DNA from: Culex pipiens pallens
Lineage: Eukaryota > Arthropoda > Insecta > Diptera > Culicidae
Assembly: GCF_016801865.2 (NCBI RefSeq)
Contig: NC_068939.1
Location: forward strand, 93,948,067 to 94,012,066
Length of the DNA stretch: 64,000 nt
Direction of reading: 5' to 3'
The notes under the pieces are model-generated. The model saw nothing but the letters and a program-made list of their open reading frames with translations. It had not been told where the DNA came from and did no database searches. The position numbers and the translations under genes are program-made. Shown here in pieces: positions 34,231 to 45,799 of this stretch (its first letter is position 1; each line of letters starts with the position of its first letter).

Positions 34231-34698
34231 AAGTGAGAATATTCTGCGGTTTGGAACTGTGTGAAATTTAATTAGGTTAGCTCTACCGCAAAAATATGAT
34301 AGACTATAAATTTAAACTTGGAGTTGGGAAATATTTACACGCAAATAGTTAGGACTATTAAATTAGTGCTATAATTTCAATATTTTCAAAATCTCTAACA
34401 TCAAAATCAAATCACATTATTCGTCCAACAGCATTGCTTTGTCGTTCTCTATCGCAAATTTTTTTACACGTAACTAGGTGTCCAAATGCTTGAAACGGTA
34501 AGGCAGTCGAAACCATTTTTTTACACCTAAGCTCACATCGACTCCGGAATTCCAACCCCAGTCCAACTGCCCAGTTTAACAACAATTTTATTGTTGTGGT
34601 TGTAGGGCAAAGATTCATACTACTCCCCGTCCAAACACCAGGAACAAAATAAAAAGCATGACGAATAAATATTTGGAATTTTGTTTTCTTTTTATTTT

Positions 34699-35575
34699 GA
34701 GCATGAGCATGAGCATGAGCATGGTTGACTGCCAATGAGCTGCTACTCCGTTATTGACAGATCAGCTGAAGTTAAACAATGAATCAAAAATGATCAGTGG
34801 GAGCCAACCATCCGTTCACTGTTTAACCTCTGAAGATCCCTACTTTATTAGTCAATACCGGCGCCCTCCCAAGAAGCCTGCAGTTCAACGAAAGGGAGGA
34901 ATGTTAGTCCGATAGTTGAAGTTGCAGACTCATCAAGCACATAGTTTTTTGCTATATACTTGTTGATACCGCTTGAGACCGTTGAATTCACAGCATCTCC
35001 TTCAAGCATCACGTGATTATTTTTTTTTTTTTTGGGTTAGTAGGATAAGGTATTGGCTTTTCGATGCCTCCCGAGCTACGATGCTATGGGGAGGACTTTC
35101 ATAACAGACCCGTCGGCGAGCCTTCCGAGCAACGATGCTATGGGAAGGTCTTTTTGGTTAACACACAAAGTCACTCACACACAATTATTTCACTCCACTA
35201 TTAATTAATCCAAAATGTCAGTGCGTCTTTCGATCATTATATAGAAAGGCTTTTTCACCATAAAAAATAAAACCTTATTCATAAAATTATACACAATTTA
35301 CCCGACGCCGTGCCTTCCGATCAACGATGATGTAGGAAGGGCTTTGAAAATCACAAAACAATTAATTAAGATCACAAAAAAAAAATCAAAAAAAAAATCA
35401 CCAAACAAACATCAATTACTCAACGAAACTTAAGCTCAAGACACAAATAATTCAGTAAGTCATGCTATTATTCGATAACCACAATCACTCACCCCATACG
35501 AACAGCGACACAAAAGCACAAAAAAATTAACCTGCATAATCACGATTTCGCGTCCCTACTTCCAGCGCACCAATG
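34699..35575 (-). mobile_element. Short non-autonomous retroposon with 25-bp TSD
   Basis: A perfect 25-bp duplication starting TGGAATTTTG and ending CTTTTTATTTT lies at 34674-34698 and 35576-35600. On the minus strand the 5' end reads CATTGGTGCGCTGGAAGTAG and then GGGACGCG. The 3' end is ATGCTC repeated four times after GTAGCAGCT. Three hairpin modules lie at 35303-35341, 35111-35148 and 35062-35094. No ORF is present. It shares its plan with 6964-7763. Confidence 0.87.
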
Positions 35576-35600
35576 TGGAATTTTGTTTTCTTTTTATTTT

Positions 35601-35954
35601 TGAGAAATACAATTCTTCTATCACAGTGTATATTGCCGGAGAGATCAAGTTAAATTTATTGTCCGAATCGATGAACTGGCCATACAATAGGGTGGTCCAA
35701 ATCCGGGCTTTCTCGGGGCTACCCCCTGAAATCAAAGAATGACCCATCACTAGGCTAAATTCCAAATTTGAGCTAATTCTGACCACGGGAACCCCTCCCT
35801 CTAATCGCTTGAAGTTTGTATGGCTCTAAGAGCTACCTAGAAACAATAATTCTTAAATGCACGTGCGTACTTGCTTGCCTGCCGGCCTGCCTGGCAGTGC
35901 GCCTGTTATGAAGCTAATAACTTTTCAGCAAAAAATCCTAAAAATATGGTACCT
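35601..35954. other. Intergenic, with one TIR-like end
   Basis: 'atagggtggtccaaatccggg' at about 35689-35709 looks like a terminus of a common mosquito repeat, but I see no partner. The rest is unassigned. Confidence 0.35.
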
Positions 35955-36535
35955 TCGGGAAAGTTGATCTGGAAAAGATTGTCTGCTCTACAGAACATTG
36001 TTACACTCTAAACAACAACCCTGCAAAGTTAGAAAAAACACGAAATTTTAAAATGAAATTTTTTGTTTTAAATGAAAAAAATACCCTTCTGGGTGGTTAC
36101 TGTAGATGTGAAAAGAACATTAAATTTCCCTCAAAATGACATGTTCCAAATTATTTTACAGTTGAGTAACGGAAAATAGCAGAGTTTTTAAAACTTTTTG
36201 AGTGTTTTTTTCGACGAAAAATGCGTTTTTTCGACGACAATACGTTTTTTTTCGGAATTCTGAGTACGCCATCAAATCGTGAGTCCAATTTTGCAAGTCC
36301 CTTTTGATACCAAATTTCTATTTCATCACCATTTCAGCATTTCAGGCTACAAATTATTGAAAAACACCTCTTTTATCGCATGGTCAAAAATAAAAAGGAT
36401 CGTACTGCTCCTCCGTCACGAGATATCAAAAATGGACCTCGAATTCGTGATCAGGGACAAAAGTTACCCCTTAGGACAAAGTTTTAGGAAAATCGTAGAT
36501 GGCTCGGGACAACTGCTGGGTAAGTTGGCGGAAAT
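35955..36535 (+). repeat. Family B copy, right part
   Basis: Internal blocks 'gtctgctctac', 'acattgttacactct', 'ggaattctgagtacgccatcaaatcg' and 'cctccgtcacgagatatcaaaaa' align with 11530-12382 and 49295-50180. The ending 'aagttggcgga' is truncated relative to those copies. Confidence 0.75.
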
Positions 36536-37740
36536 GATTTTCAATCACTTCTGAAAGTTTCATGACGATATTTTACGATTAAACCGAGTAAGGAACGATT
36601 TAAACTCAAAATTTGGCCATGCGCGAAGCGAACTGTTAGGCACGAACTGTACGTGGAAATTTTACTTAAATTCACAATAATTTCTAACCTGTCACTGAAC
36701 ATTTCAAAGTATTTAAAAAAGGACCAGCCCTATTTTTTTGGACAATTTTAAAGGGGGTTGAGAGAAAAATCTTTAAATGCAATATTCATTAGCCTAACTG
36801 CCTGCAATCTACTCAACCGATGCTAAACTATGTTTTTATATGAATCTTTTTTCCGTTCAATTAGTTATTTATGGCATTTATTTCTTATTAAATGTTGTAA
36901 AAAATCTATTTTAGTGCTTGCATTTCTTTTAAAACATTGTGGATTACATTTTTTTTAATTTGTTATTTTCATACATTAATTTCTGAAAATCCTTGAATTT
37001 CACTGGATTTAACGTATGTTGTGGAATTTCACGCTGTCCGCGAAATCGTCAATATTCACTAATCCTATTAATCACCAACTATGCTGTTCATGGTTAACTT
37101 ATAATCTGTAAGATTTTATTGAACCCTTTTCACCCTTGTCCAATGAGAGTTTTGGCTCGAGATGGAGCATAAATCGACTCGAAACTCAACCCAAAAGTCT
37201 CACTTGGTGGTTTTGAAAATGTTTTGCAACATTTCTTAAGAAATAAATCAACAAAATTTGAAAAAGACGAATTTTCATGTGAGAAAATATGCCATATGAA
37301 ATTTTTTTTTGTTTTTGCACAGATTCGATGTTTGCAGGAGAAACAATGTTATTCTCGAACAAATTTCATATAACTTTCCTATTTCCCAGCACAAAATCTG
37401 TATTTTATCTTTTGATGTGCTTGGAGATTTTATTTAGTTCCTTTTTAAATATTTGCATTCTATGTTTTCAAAGAATTATATCCCTATGGGACCATCCATA
37501 AATCACGTGAACACTTTTCACAAATCTGGGAACGCCAGATTTTTCAAGTGTCAGCCAGAATAAAGATTTATCCTTCTCTGTGCCAGATATTGACAGATTT
37601 TACCGGATTTTTCATTTTATGACCATTTTTGAACAATTTTTTGATTGAAATGAACGAATTAAATTAAAAAAATTGTAAAATTTAGAATGTGTTTTTATAG
37701 AAGAAAATGGTAATTCATTCAAATTCTTAACACTTTTCAA
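36536..37740. other. Intergenic AT-rich sequence, no feature seen
   Basis: No repeat or coding signal was identified. A plus-strand 70-residue hydrophobic frame at 37289-37501 has no motif. Confidence 0.4.
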
Positions 37741-38022
37741 TCTATATATATAAAAAATTTCGACGGTTTTGTTCGAACGCGAATCAGTTCACTACGGAGC
37801 GTCGGATCGAGGTGCTCTTTGTTACGTTGGGTTCGTATAAGTCCAAGGAAGATTCTTACGCCAAAAAGTGGCAACTCTGGAACCGATTCCGGAAAATCTG
37901 CTGATTGTATGGGAAAAGTTGCGTTAAATCAAATTTTGATCATAGGGAGCTGAATAAGGAAAAAAGCTAAAGACGTCAACAAACGAAAAAAGGAAAAGAC
38001 GAAGTTTTTCGGGTAAGGCTAG
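37741..38022 (+). mobile_element. Non-autonomous Helitron-like element
   Basis: It starts TCTATATATATAAAAAAT immediately after an A and ends CTAG immediately before a T, the A|T insertion of Helitrons. A 3' hairpin (CGAAAAA at 37984-37990 pairing with TTTTTCG at 38005-38011) lies 11 nt before the end. There are no terminal inverted repeats and no duplication. At 282 bp it has no Rep/helicase and would depend on an autonomous partner. Confidence 0.8.
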
Positions 38023-38585
38023 TTAATTCATATATTCCTGCCCCCTCACCATTAAAAACTGTTAGATTTTTTAACGATACTTTGCCAGATTTTTAAAATT
38101 TTGAGCTGGTAACCCTGGTTTCATGTGAACTAATAATTTTGAACAAACGTTTGACAGAGTATTCCGGGGAATTGTAATTTATAATCCATAATCTTCCCAA
38201 CATTAAATACTAGTCTCACTTCATCACAATGCGAATTACGAAATCCGACTGTCAACTTCCACAACAAGCTAGAAAATTATCTAAACCTCAGGTCAGTTTG
38301 TACTGGGCAAAAAGCAAAACAAACTCTAGCCAGGCTCAAGCTTAACTCTAAGTCTCAAGCACCTAAAGCCATACTAAAGCTTTCAAAAGCACATTGTAAT
38401 AGGTTTTCGTGCGGTTTAAAATGCTCTCTTTGGTTGCTGATGCCACCACCCAGCTAAGAACACTGACACTGAGGAGGAGTAGTGTCTCAGCCAGCACAAA
38501 ACCCACTTTTAGAATTAATCCCTGGCCACTCATTACCGGTTAGTGAGGGAGGAGTAAGGAGTTTAAGTTGGTAAACAAGACTCAC
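38023..38585. other. Intergenic, partly repeat-free
   Basis: From about 38210 the sequence becomes more balanced in composition. No element was identified. Confidence 0.35.
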
Positions 38586-38793
38586 CTGCCTCCTCGTCCT
38601 TCTCACTTTTCCTGGGCACTTCCTGTTGTGGCAAGTTTATCCTGGGTGATAAAAAGTCAGCCACACTGCTTGTTGTGTGTGGCCCCTCCGAGGCAGGAAG
38701 AGCAGTTTTCGTTGGGATTATTTTATCATTTGTGTTTATAATTTCCCCGGCTTTTAGCATAAATATTAAACTTTCCGTGAAAGCTTTTGCCAC
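38586..38793 (-). CDS. Possible first coding exon of an unrecognised minus-strand gene
   Basis: Read on the minus strand, an ATG at 38793 opens a 69-codon frame (M-A-K-A-F-T-E-S-L, later P-R-K-S-E-K-D-E-E-A) that ends at GAGGCAG|GTGAGT, a near-consensus donor at 38585-38580. Composition is more balanced than the flanks and no repeat family matches. I do not recognise the product. It could equally be a 5' untranslated exon or chance. No acceptor-bounded partner exon was found upstream on this strand in the window. Confidence 0.25.
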
Positions 38794-39175
38794 GATACAC
38801 TACTAACTAACCACCTTCGTCCCCACCCACACTGTGTAGACTATGTTGCCAGAAACATTCTTCATGTACGCGCGTTTGCTGTAAAAGCACGAACAGCTAA
38901 AAGTGTCGTGTAACCTTTTTTGCATGACACAACACACTCTTCGCGTCGTTCAGCTCTTAGCTTGGTGTGGTCGCTTCTTCTCAATGTAATGAAGTTAAGG
39001 TGAGGACGAAGAAAAAAGGCACTACTCACCACACCCACCTTGTAACATACCTTTACCTAGAGTTCCAATGCTGAATAAAAAAAGTTAGAGATTGAAAATT
39101 CAAAATTATTTGCATTTAAAACAATTAATTGCTATAAAATTGATACAGTTATTGAAAAGGCAACATTTATTTAAA

Positions 39176-39532
39176 CTATTTTATACTGTGCATCCTGAGC
39201 CGTAACTTGCCTGCTTTCCCCCTCTCTGCAGTGGATGTTCTGATGATGAAGCAAAAACGCAGCAAAAAAAAACTACTACTATCTACTACTCGGGCTGCTG
39301 CCGAGAGGTTAGATGTTGGGGTTAGCCCACTCTCGTGACTAAATTGGCCAAACGAAGCTGATATGCTTTGCGCGCGTAATCCCCTTAATCCAGGCTCCAC
39401 AGCGCTTGGGCGTTGCGGAAAGTTTGAGCTTACAACCGACCGACGGCGTCTCGTCTTCCGTGTGATGCGGAATAGTGGAGCTCGAAGGCAATCACTTGAA
39501 TTTAGTGGAATAGCAACGAGGAAAGCTCACAG
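39176..39532 (+). other. Possible 5' exon or promoter island, plus strand
   Basis: The region is repeat-free with several CpG and 'cgaccgacggcgtctcgtcttcc' type sequence. It ends CTCACAG|GTAAGCG at 39532/39533, a strong donor. Stop codons in all frames argue for a non-coding 5' exon rather than a coding one. The octanucleotide array starts about 20 bp into the would-be intron. Confidence 0.3.
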
Positions 39533-39552
39533 GTAAGCGATTTTTTATAAGT

Positions 39553-41295
39553 TTTTGTATTTTTGTATTTTTGTATTTTTGTATTTTTTTATTTTTGTAT
39601 TTTTGTATTTTTGTATTTTTGTATTTTTGTATTTTTGTATTTTTGTATTTTTGTATTTTTGTATTTTTGTATTTTTGTATTTTTGTATTTTTGTATTTTT
39701 GTATTTTTGTATTTTTGTATTTTTGTATTTTTGTATTTTTGTATTTTTGTATTTTGTATTTTTGTATTTTTGTATTTTTGTATTTTTGTATTTTTGTATT
39801 TTTGTATTTTTGTATTTTTGTATTTTTGTATTTTTGTATTTTTGTATTTTTGTATTTTTGTATTTTTGTATTTTTGTATTTTTTGTATTTTTGTATTTTT
39901 GTATTTTTGTATTTTTGTATTTTTGTATTTTTGTATTTTTGTATTTTTGTATTTTTGTATTTTTGTATTTTTGTATTTTTGTATTTTTGTATTTTTGTAT
40001 TTTTGTATTTTTGTATTTTTGTATTTTTGTATTTTTGTATTTTTGTATTTTTGTATTTTTGTATTTTTGTATTTTTGTATTTTTGTATTTTTGTATTTTT
40101 GTATTTTTGTATTTTTGTATTTTTGTATTTTTGTATTTTTGTATTTTTGTATTTTTGTATTTTTGTATTTTTGTATTTTGTTTTTGTATTTTTGTATTTT
40201 TGTATTTTTGTATTTTTGTATTTTTGTATTTTTGTATTTTTGTATTTTTGTATTTTTGTATTATTTTTGTATTTTTGTATTTTTGTATTTTTGTATTTTT
40301 GTATTTTTGTATTTTTGTATTTTTGTATTTTTGTATTTTTGTATTTTTGTATTTTTGTATTTTTGTATTTTTGTATTTTTGTATTTTTGTATTTTTGTAT
40401 TTTTGTGTTTTTGTATTTTTGTATTTTTGTATTTTGTATTTTTGTATTTTTGTATTTTTGTATTTTTGTATTTTTGTATTTTTGTATTTTTGTATTTTTG
40501 TATTTTTGTATTTTTGTATTTTTGTATTTTTGTATTTTTGTATTTTTGTATTTTTGTATTTTTGTATTTTTGTATTTTTGTATTTTTGTATTTTTGTATT
40601 TTTGTATTTTTGTATTTTTGTATTTTTGTATTTTTGTATTTTTGTATTTTTGTATTTTTGTATTTTTGTATTTTTGTATTTTTGTATTTTTGTATTTTTG
40701 TATTTTTGTATTTTTGTATTTTTGTATTTTTGTATTTTTGTATTTTTGTATTTTTGTATTTTTGTATTTTTGTATTTTTGTATTTTTGTATTTTTGTATT
40801 TTTGTATTTTTGTATTTTTTGTATTTTTGTATTTTTGTATTTTTGTATTTTTGTATTTTTGTATTTTTGTATTTTTGTATTTTTGTATTTTTGTATTTTT
40901 GTATTTTTGTATTTTTGTATTTTTGTATTTTTGTATTTTTGTATTTTGTATTTTTGTATTTTTTGTATTTTTGTATTTTTGTATTTTTGTATTTTTGTAT
41001 TTTTGTATTTTTGTATTTTTGTATTTTTGTATTTTTGTATTTTTGTATTTTTGTATTTTTGTATTTTTGTATTTTTGTATTTTTGTATTTTTGTATTTTT
41101 GTATTTTTGTATTTTTGTATTTTTGTATTTTTGTATTTTTGTATTTTTGTATTTTTGTATTTTTGTATTTTTGTATTTTTGTATTTTTGTATTTTTGTAT
41201 TTTTGTATTTTTGTATTTTTGTATTTTTGTATTTTTGTATTTTTGTATTTTTGTATTTTTGTATTTTTGTATTTTTGCATTTTTGTTTTTTTGTA
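39553..41295. repeat. GTATTTTT octanucleotide array, about 1.74 kb
   Basis: About 215 near-perfect tandem copies of the 8-mer GTATTTTT. Interruptions are few: 7-mers (for example near 39750, 40430, 40942), 9-mers (near 39876, 40813, 40955), a GTATTTTGTTTTTG near 40173, an ATTATTTTTG near 40258, one GTGTTTTT near 40406 and one GCATTTTT at the end. Because 8 is not a multiple of 3, each strand gives one cyclic 8-residue peptide in every frame and no stops, so the 339- to 612-residue frames here are not genes. Confidence 0.95.
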
Positions 41296-43179
41296 GCACC
41301 AATTTCGATTGACCTTTTTGCAAAAACATGGCTGAATTGTTACACTTCTGTGAGGATTCAGAAATAATCCAACCTACAAGCATTTAGAGTGCATTCCAAC
41401 GCAACAAAAGGCCATTGCGGAATATGTTGAGCTGCAGGCGCCCTTTTATTATTGCATCAATCTGTGAGCGAGCGTCCGATCACAATTAATGTCAGACCGG
41501 GAAATCGATTACCCCTCATCCTTCGGTCCGTTACTCTTGCCATGGTTGTGCAATTGCAGGATTTATTGAGGAAAAACAAAAAGCCCGTCAAACTGATTCT
41601 CCCTCCCCACTTCCCTTCTCCCTCCATCGAGGGACAACTAGGTGACACACGCACGAGATGCAGCACGTGCACTGACCTAGTCAAAACACAAGGGATAGAG
41701 AGAAAATGGGACACGGGGATTGGCCTCGGCTATCTCTATGACCATAAATTAGATAGTGCAAAACTTCGATTATGCAGCTTCCAGCAGCTGGACCAGAATC
41801 GTCCCGTGGTCTCTCGTGGCCGTTCGTTCCGGGTCCTGGGCCCAAGGAAGACGAGGGCCCCGCAGTAATCACAGGCCGACAAATCCATTCTGGCGGCGCG
41901 GAGAAACCGGGGGCAAATTTGTCCTGGCCTGGGTAAATGGGGAACCGACCATCGTCTATTCATAAAGTTGTTTATCACTGGAAGGGATCCCGGTGATAGC
42001 AAGCCGTAAATTTCTGCACGCTGCAATTAATTATGCATCTGCTGATGCCCGGGCCAGGGCTGATCACCATCGCAGCCAGTGTTGCATCATGGTGCAAATG
42101 TGTGTTGGAGGAACGCCCTCAGGGAGATTGAAAACGTCCAACCTAGGGTGATGGGCATTGTGGATAGAGATATGAACTAATCCCGTGGTGATATCGAGGG
42201 AGCTCTATCGTTGGGCATAACCATGGCAAATTTCAATCAAAAACCCTAATTGTTTTTTTAAGATCAACATAAACTGAATTTGCAGTTGTTTGAAGTATTT
42301 TACAAGAAATCTGTGTGTCTGTGAGCAATCACTCAAAATACTTTATCTCTGCTTTACCGGGTTCCCTCTAAATCGTAGCGATATGTGATTACGATTATTA
42401 TGTTATTGTCATCGAAAGCACACATCGCATTATGGTTTGTACTTTATCATTTCGCCCACGTGTTTGCGTCGAGTTAAATCCCCACTCCACCCCAGAATCA
42501 GATGCTGGTGGATGTCGCCGCTCGCTGTGACGGTTGTAACCCAATCGTGGATCACTTTGCGACAAGCGTCTGTTGTCGGGATAAACACCCGGAATCCCAT
42601 TTCAGACACACACACACCCAGCTTCATGTTTGAATGTCATGCGGAGAAGAGTATTTTGTACGAGCCGGATTGCGGATGTGCGAAAGGCATAAACAAACAT
42701 ATATTTGCCATCACCCATCCCAGCCCACGAGTTTTCGATAACGCCTCGACAGCGGATGATACGGAAGTGGCTTTATTACGTGATGGTTTCGTCTTCTTCG
42801 TCTTCTTCTGTGCCGAAAGTGACATTCATGGACTGATGGTGCGGTGTTCAGCGGGGAGCGACTTTGTCGTTTGCAGACACAGGGCACAGGTGCGAGTCGC
42901 CATGATGTATGTCATATTCATGATTATGATAGCAATTGTTTCCTCTGACATCTGGATGATTCTTCACATCGATTATGCTCGAGTGACATAACCATTGACA
43001 TAATGTTGTTAAGTGAACCGTGGTTGGATGGATGAAACTCATTACTTTAATAGCAATCCGAAAGCAAAACAAAATTGATCTTAAACCAGAATGTCTGAAA
43101 CTGGAATAACATGTTTTGGTATTGCTGTGGTCTTTCACAAACATAATTTTGGAATGATTTCATGGCATTTTACCATCTA
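41296..43179. other. Repeat-poor intergenic block, more balanced composition
   Basis: No repeat family matches here except at the edges, and G+C is higher than the surroundings. Overlapping open frames exist on both strands (for example plus 41452-41868 and 42437-42991), but none has a recognisable domain and the opposite strand is open too. Conserved non-coding or regulatory DNA is one possibility. Confidence 0.4.
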
Positions 43180-43595
43180 CAGTCGACTCTCTGGCTGTCG
43201 ATCTTCTCGATATCAATATTGCTCCATCTATCGATGAATTCTTCAGTCCCTTCAAACTGTATACTTCGATTGGCTTTATTCCTCGATATTTTCTCTTGCT
43301 TGAAGGATCTCTTCCTCGACGGACCCTTGGATTCTGTTTGCTTTAAAAATCTCTTCCGGTTGTCAATATTGTCACTATCTCATGGCTTGCATAGACATTT
43401 TTCTTTGCAAAACGAAGCTTTGAAGGGTGTTTGACATTAGTTTGTTTTTGTTTGCTGGACGTTGCCATGATTCTCTCCCATAGCTACCCCAAGAAAAACA
43501 TATTTTCAATCGAGTCTTCATTTTGCATCGTTCTGTAAACTGGTGATTCCCTTCCACGACGGTCCCTTGGATATTGACAACCAGAAAGTCGACTG
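43180..43595. mobile_element. 416-bp pogo-like MITE
   Basis: The ends are CAGTCGACTCTCTGGCTGTC and, on the other strand at the right, CAGTCGACTTTCTGGTTGTC. TA flanks both sides (43178-43179 and 43596-43597). Subterminal 'cgatatcaatattgctcc' blocks also occur inverted at about 45250. There is no transposase. Confidence 0.85.
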
Positions 43596-44021
43596 TATTA
43601 CTAGGCAACCAAGGGCACATTATGGTCGCGGTTATTTTGAAAAGTTTTACCCAAATTTGACATTTTCAAGCAATTTGTAGTGCAGCAGTTGCAGTTAGTG
43701 AAAAAACGGAAATTATAGCACAATGCTCCACATGCAACAACAAAATTTACTCACCTGATGATTCCATGTTGCATTAGTGATATTCTTCGCCAAATCGAAT
43801 ACATTTGTCATTTATGAACTTATGCTTATGCTAGAAGTTCTTAAAGCATCTGAAATGTACAAGATTGAAACTAGATGATATTAATATGAAACAGGATTCA
43901 AGTTCTCAAAAAAAAAACTTTCAATTGAATCGTTAATCAAAGACTATCTCGTTGTCAATATTGACGGGATCGTCGAGAGCGGGAGTTATCAAATTATAGA
44001 ACGGAAAATCAAAGCAATCTA
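43596..44021. other. Intergenic, possible remnant of a related pogo-like element
   Basis: 'ctatctcgttgtcaatattgacgggatcgtcgag' at about 43946 resembles the subterminal text of 43180-43595. With 45212-45283 it may form the two ends of one older element split by the next insertion. Confidence 0.4.
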
Positions 44022-45210
44022 GGGGAAAGTGGGGCAAGTGTAACAAGCTAAGGAAATGCTCGTTAAAACCCATTAAAACGTTAAAACATCTGTCGGATTT
44101 TTTCATAATCATCTTATTTCAGGTCTTGACTAAGACTTTGATAGAACAAATTTTGAAAAAATCCTGTTTTTCAATGTTAAAAATTGATTTTAAAATTTTT
44201 GATTTTCCGTCCGTTCTACTCAACTAGTGGGGCAAGACGAACAACCCGTTGGGGCAAGAGGAACAATGCATGAAAAAACATGTTAATTTGCTAACAAGTG
44301 AACTGCTATCACTTTGAAACATCAGATTAGAATGTATTTGAAACGTTTCTTTAATTTTTAGGCTAATTAATAATATTTTATTAAAAATTTGATCGTTTTT
44401 ACGTAAAAAATAATTACTTAGATGATAAATAGTAAATTTTCATAGTATCACTTATGTGGGTGGGTCTCGTGGCGCAGGGGTAGCGGCTTCGGCTGCCGAT
44501 CCCGATGATGCTATGAGACGCGGGTTCGATTCCCGCCTTATCCACTGAGCTTCTATCGGATGGTGAAGTAAAACGTCGGTCCCGGTTTCTCCTGTCTCGT
44601 CAGAGGCGCTGGAGCAGAAATCCCACGTTAGAGGAAGGCCATGCCCCGGGGGGCGTAGTGCCAATAGTTTCGTTTTCGTTTTTTTCACTTAATTTTGTGT
44701 GGATTTTTGTTTTAACAATTGTTTATCAGTTTTTAAGAACTTTTTTTTATTTATTTCCCAATAAAATATGTTGTTGCAGCAATTCGTATTTTTTTCCATA
44801 CTAAAAATCCATATGGTACACTTGCCCCACCTGAATAAGATTTTTTAAAAGCTCTCAACAAAAATAACCAAAAGTCAAATCATACTTTCTAATAGGTGCA
44901 AATCATTGGTTGGAACACTACTGATCTAGGAAAAAATGCATTTTGATAAAATGAGCCTTAAAACGAACCCTAACCCTTATTTTGTACTTTCCAAATATTA
45001 TAAGAAAACAAAGGTTTTTAAAAAACAACTTTATTAAATCTTATGCCCCGTGGCGTTTACGTTATTTTGGCGGTTATGTGGTAGTAGAATCGACTAATTG
45101 CACTGCTAGCAACAATTCCTCATACTGGAAATAATCAAAATTGTAAAAATTACGGCCGTACGAGCGATTGTTCCTCTTGCCCCATATGGTCGTCTTGCCC
45201 CACCTTCCCC
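44022..45210. mobile_element. TIR element GGGGAAAGTGGGGCAAG, about 1.2 kb
   Basis: The left end is GGGGAAAGTGGGGCAAGTG and the right end CTTGCCCCACCTTCCCC, inverted copies with few mismatches. TA lies directly outside both (44020-44021 and 45211-45212). More copies of 'ggggcaag' occur inside. It has no transposase frame. A SINE sits inside it at 44455-44690. Confidence 0.78.
44455..44690 (+). mobile_element. tRNA-derived SINE
   Basis: The head has A-box-like GTGGCGCAGGGGTAGCGG and B box GGGTTCGATTCCC. The body carries 'cggatggtgaagtaaaacgtcggtcccgg', a phrase also found in the SINEs at 13581-13985 and (diverged) 48505-48870. It ends in T-rich sequence. A CACTTA flank on both sides may be the target duplication. 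Confidence 0.75.
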
Positions 45211-45613
45211 TATTTGAAGGAACTGAACAATTTATTGACAGCTGGAGCAATATTGATATCGAGAAGATCGACATCCAGAGAGTCCACTGGAAACTTCGGA
45301 TAATCGAAAAACAAAAAATATTTAGATTTTCGTTGTCTTTTAATTTATTGTAGAGCTTAAATATGACCCCTAAACTACTCTGACATGATTCAGATTTTTC
45401 AAATCCAAAATGACTGCCAAAAAAGGCGATGAACTATTGAAAAAATCCATTTTTCAAAAATAAAACTAAAATTGGGTCTCAGAATTCGAATTTGATGTTT
45501 TAAAAAGATGACAAAAACTACGAAAAAATATATATTTTTTCATAATTCGATTATCTAAAGTCCCATAAAAATCTTCGAATAATCGAACTTCGGATAATCT
45601 AGTCTAGACTGTA
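45211..45613. mobile_element. Two overlapping pogo-like termini
   Basis: At 45212-45290 the inverted counterpart of the 43180 terminus appears ('ctggagcaatattgatatcgagaagatcgacatccagagagtcca'). From 45290 to 45613 a second type follows, 'aacttcggataatcg' at the start and 'cgaacttcggataatctagtctagactgta' at the end, matching a fragment at 25450-25510. Confidence 0.5.
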
Positions 45614-45799
45614 CCGACTCAGGGAAATTTTAACGATTTTACACATTTTTTTAATGGGTCAACTTTAAAATCAAGTTTAAAATTTTGGAATTTCAATTCA
45701 TTTTAGCGCAAAATTAATTAGCTTTTCAAAATTGATCAAAAATTGCCAAAAATTTCAGAATAATTTGACAAAATACCTTAATAAAGCAGTTCTCTCAGA

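Noticed and set aside
39545..41383. Five open frames of 339-612 residues on both strands
   Set aside because: They are translations of the GTATTTTT octamer, which has no stop in any frame. They encode only a repeated octapeptide, with no real start context or domain.
42437..42991. Plus-strand frame of 184 residues
   Set aside because: No domain recognised. The opposite strand is also open over the same region and codon use does not stand out. Kept only as part of an unexplained repeat-poor block.
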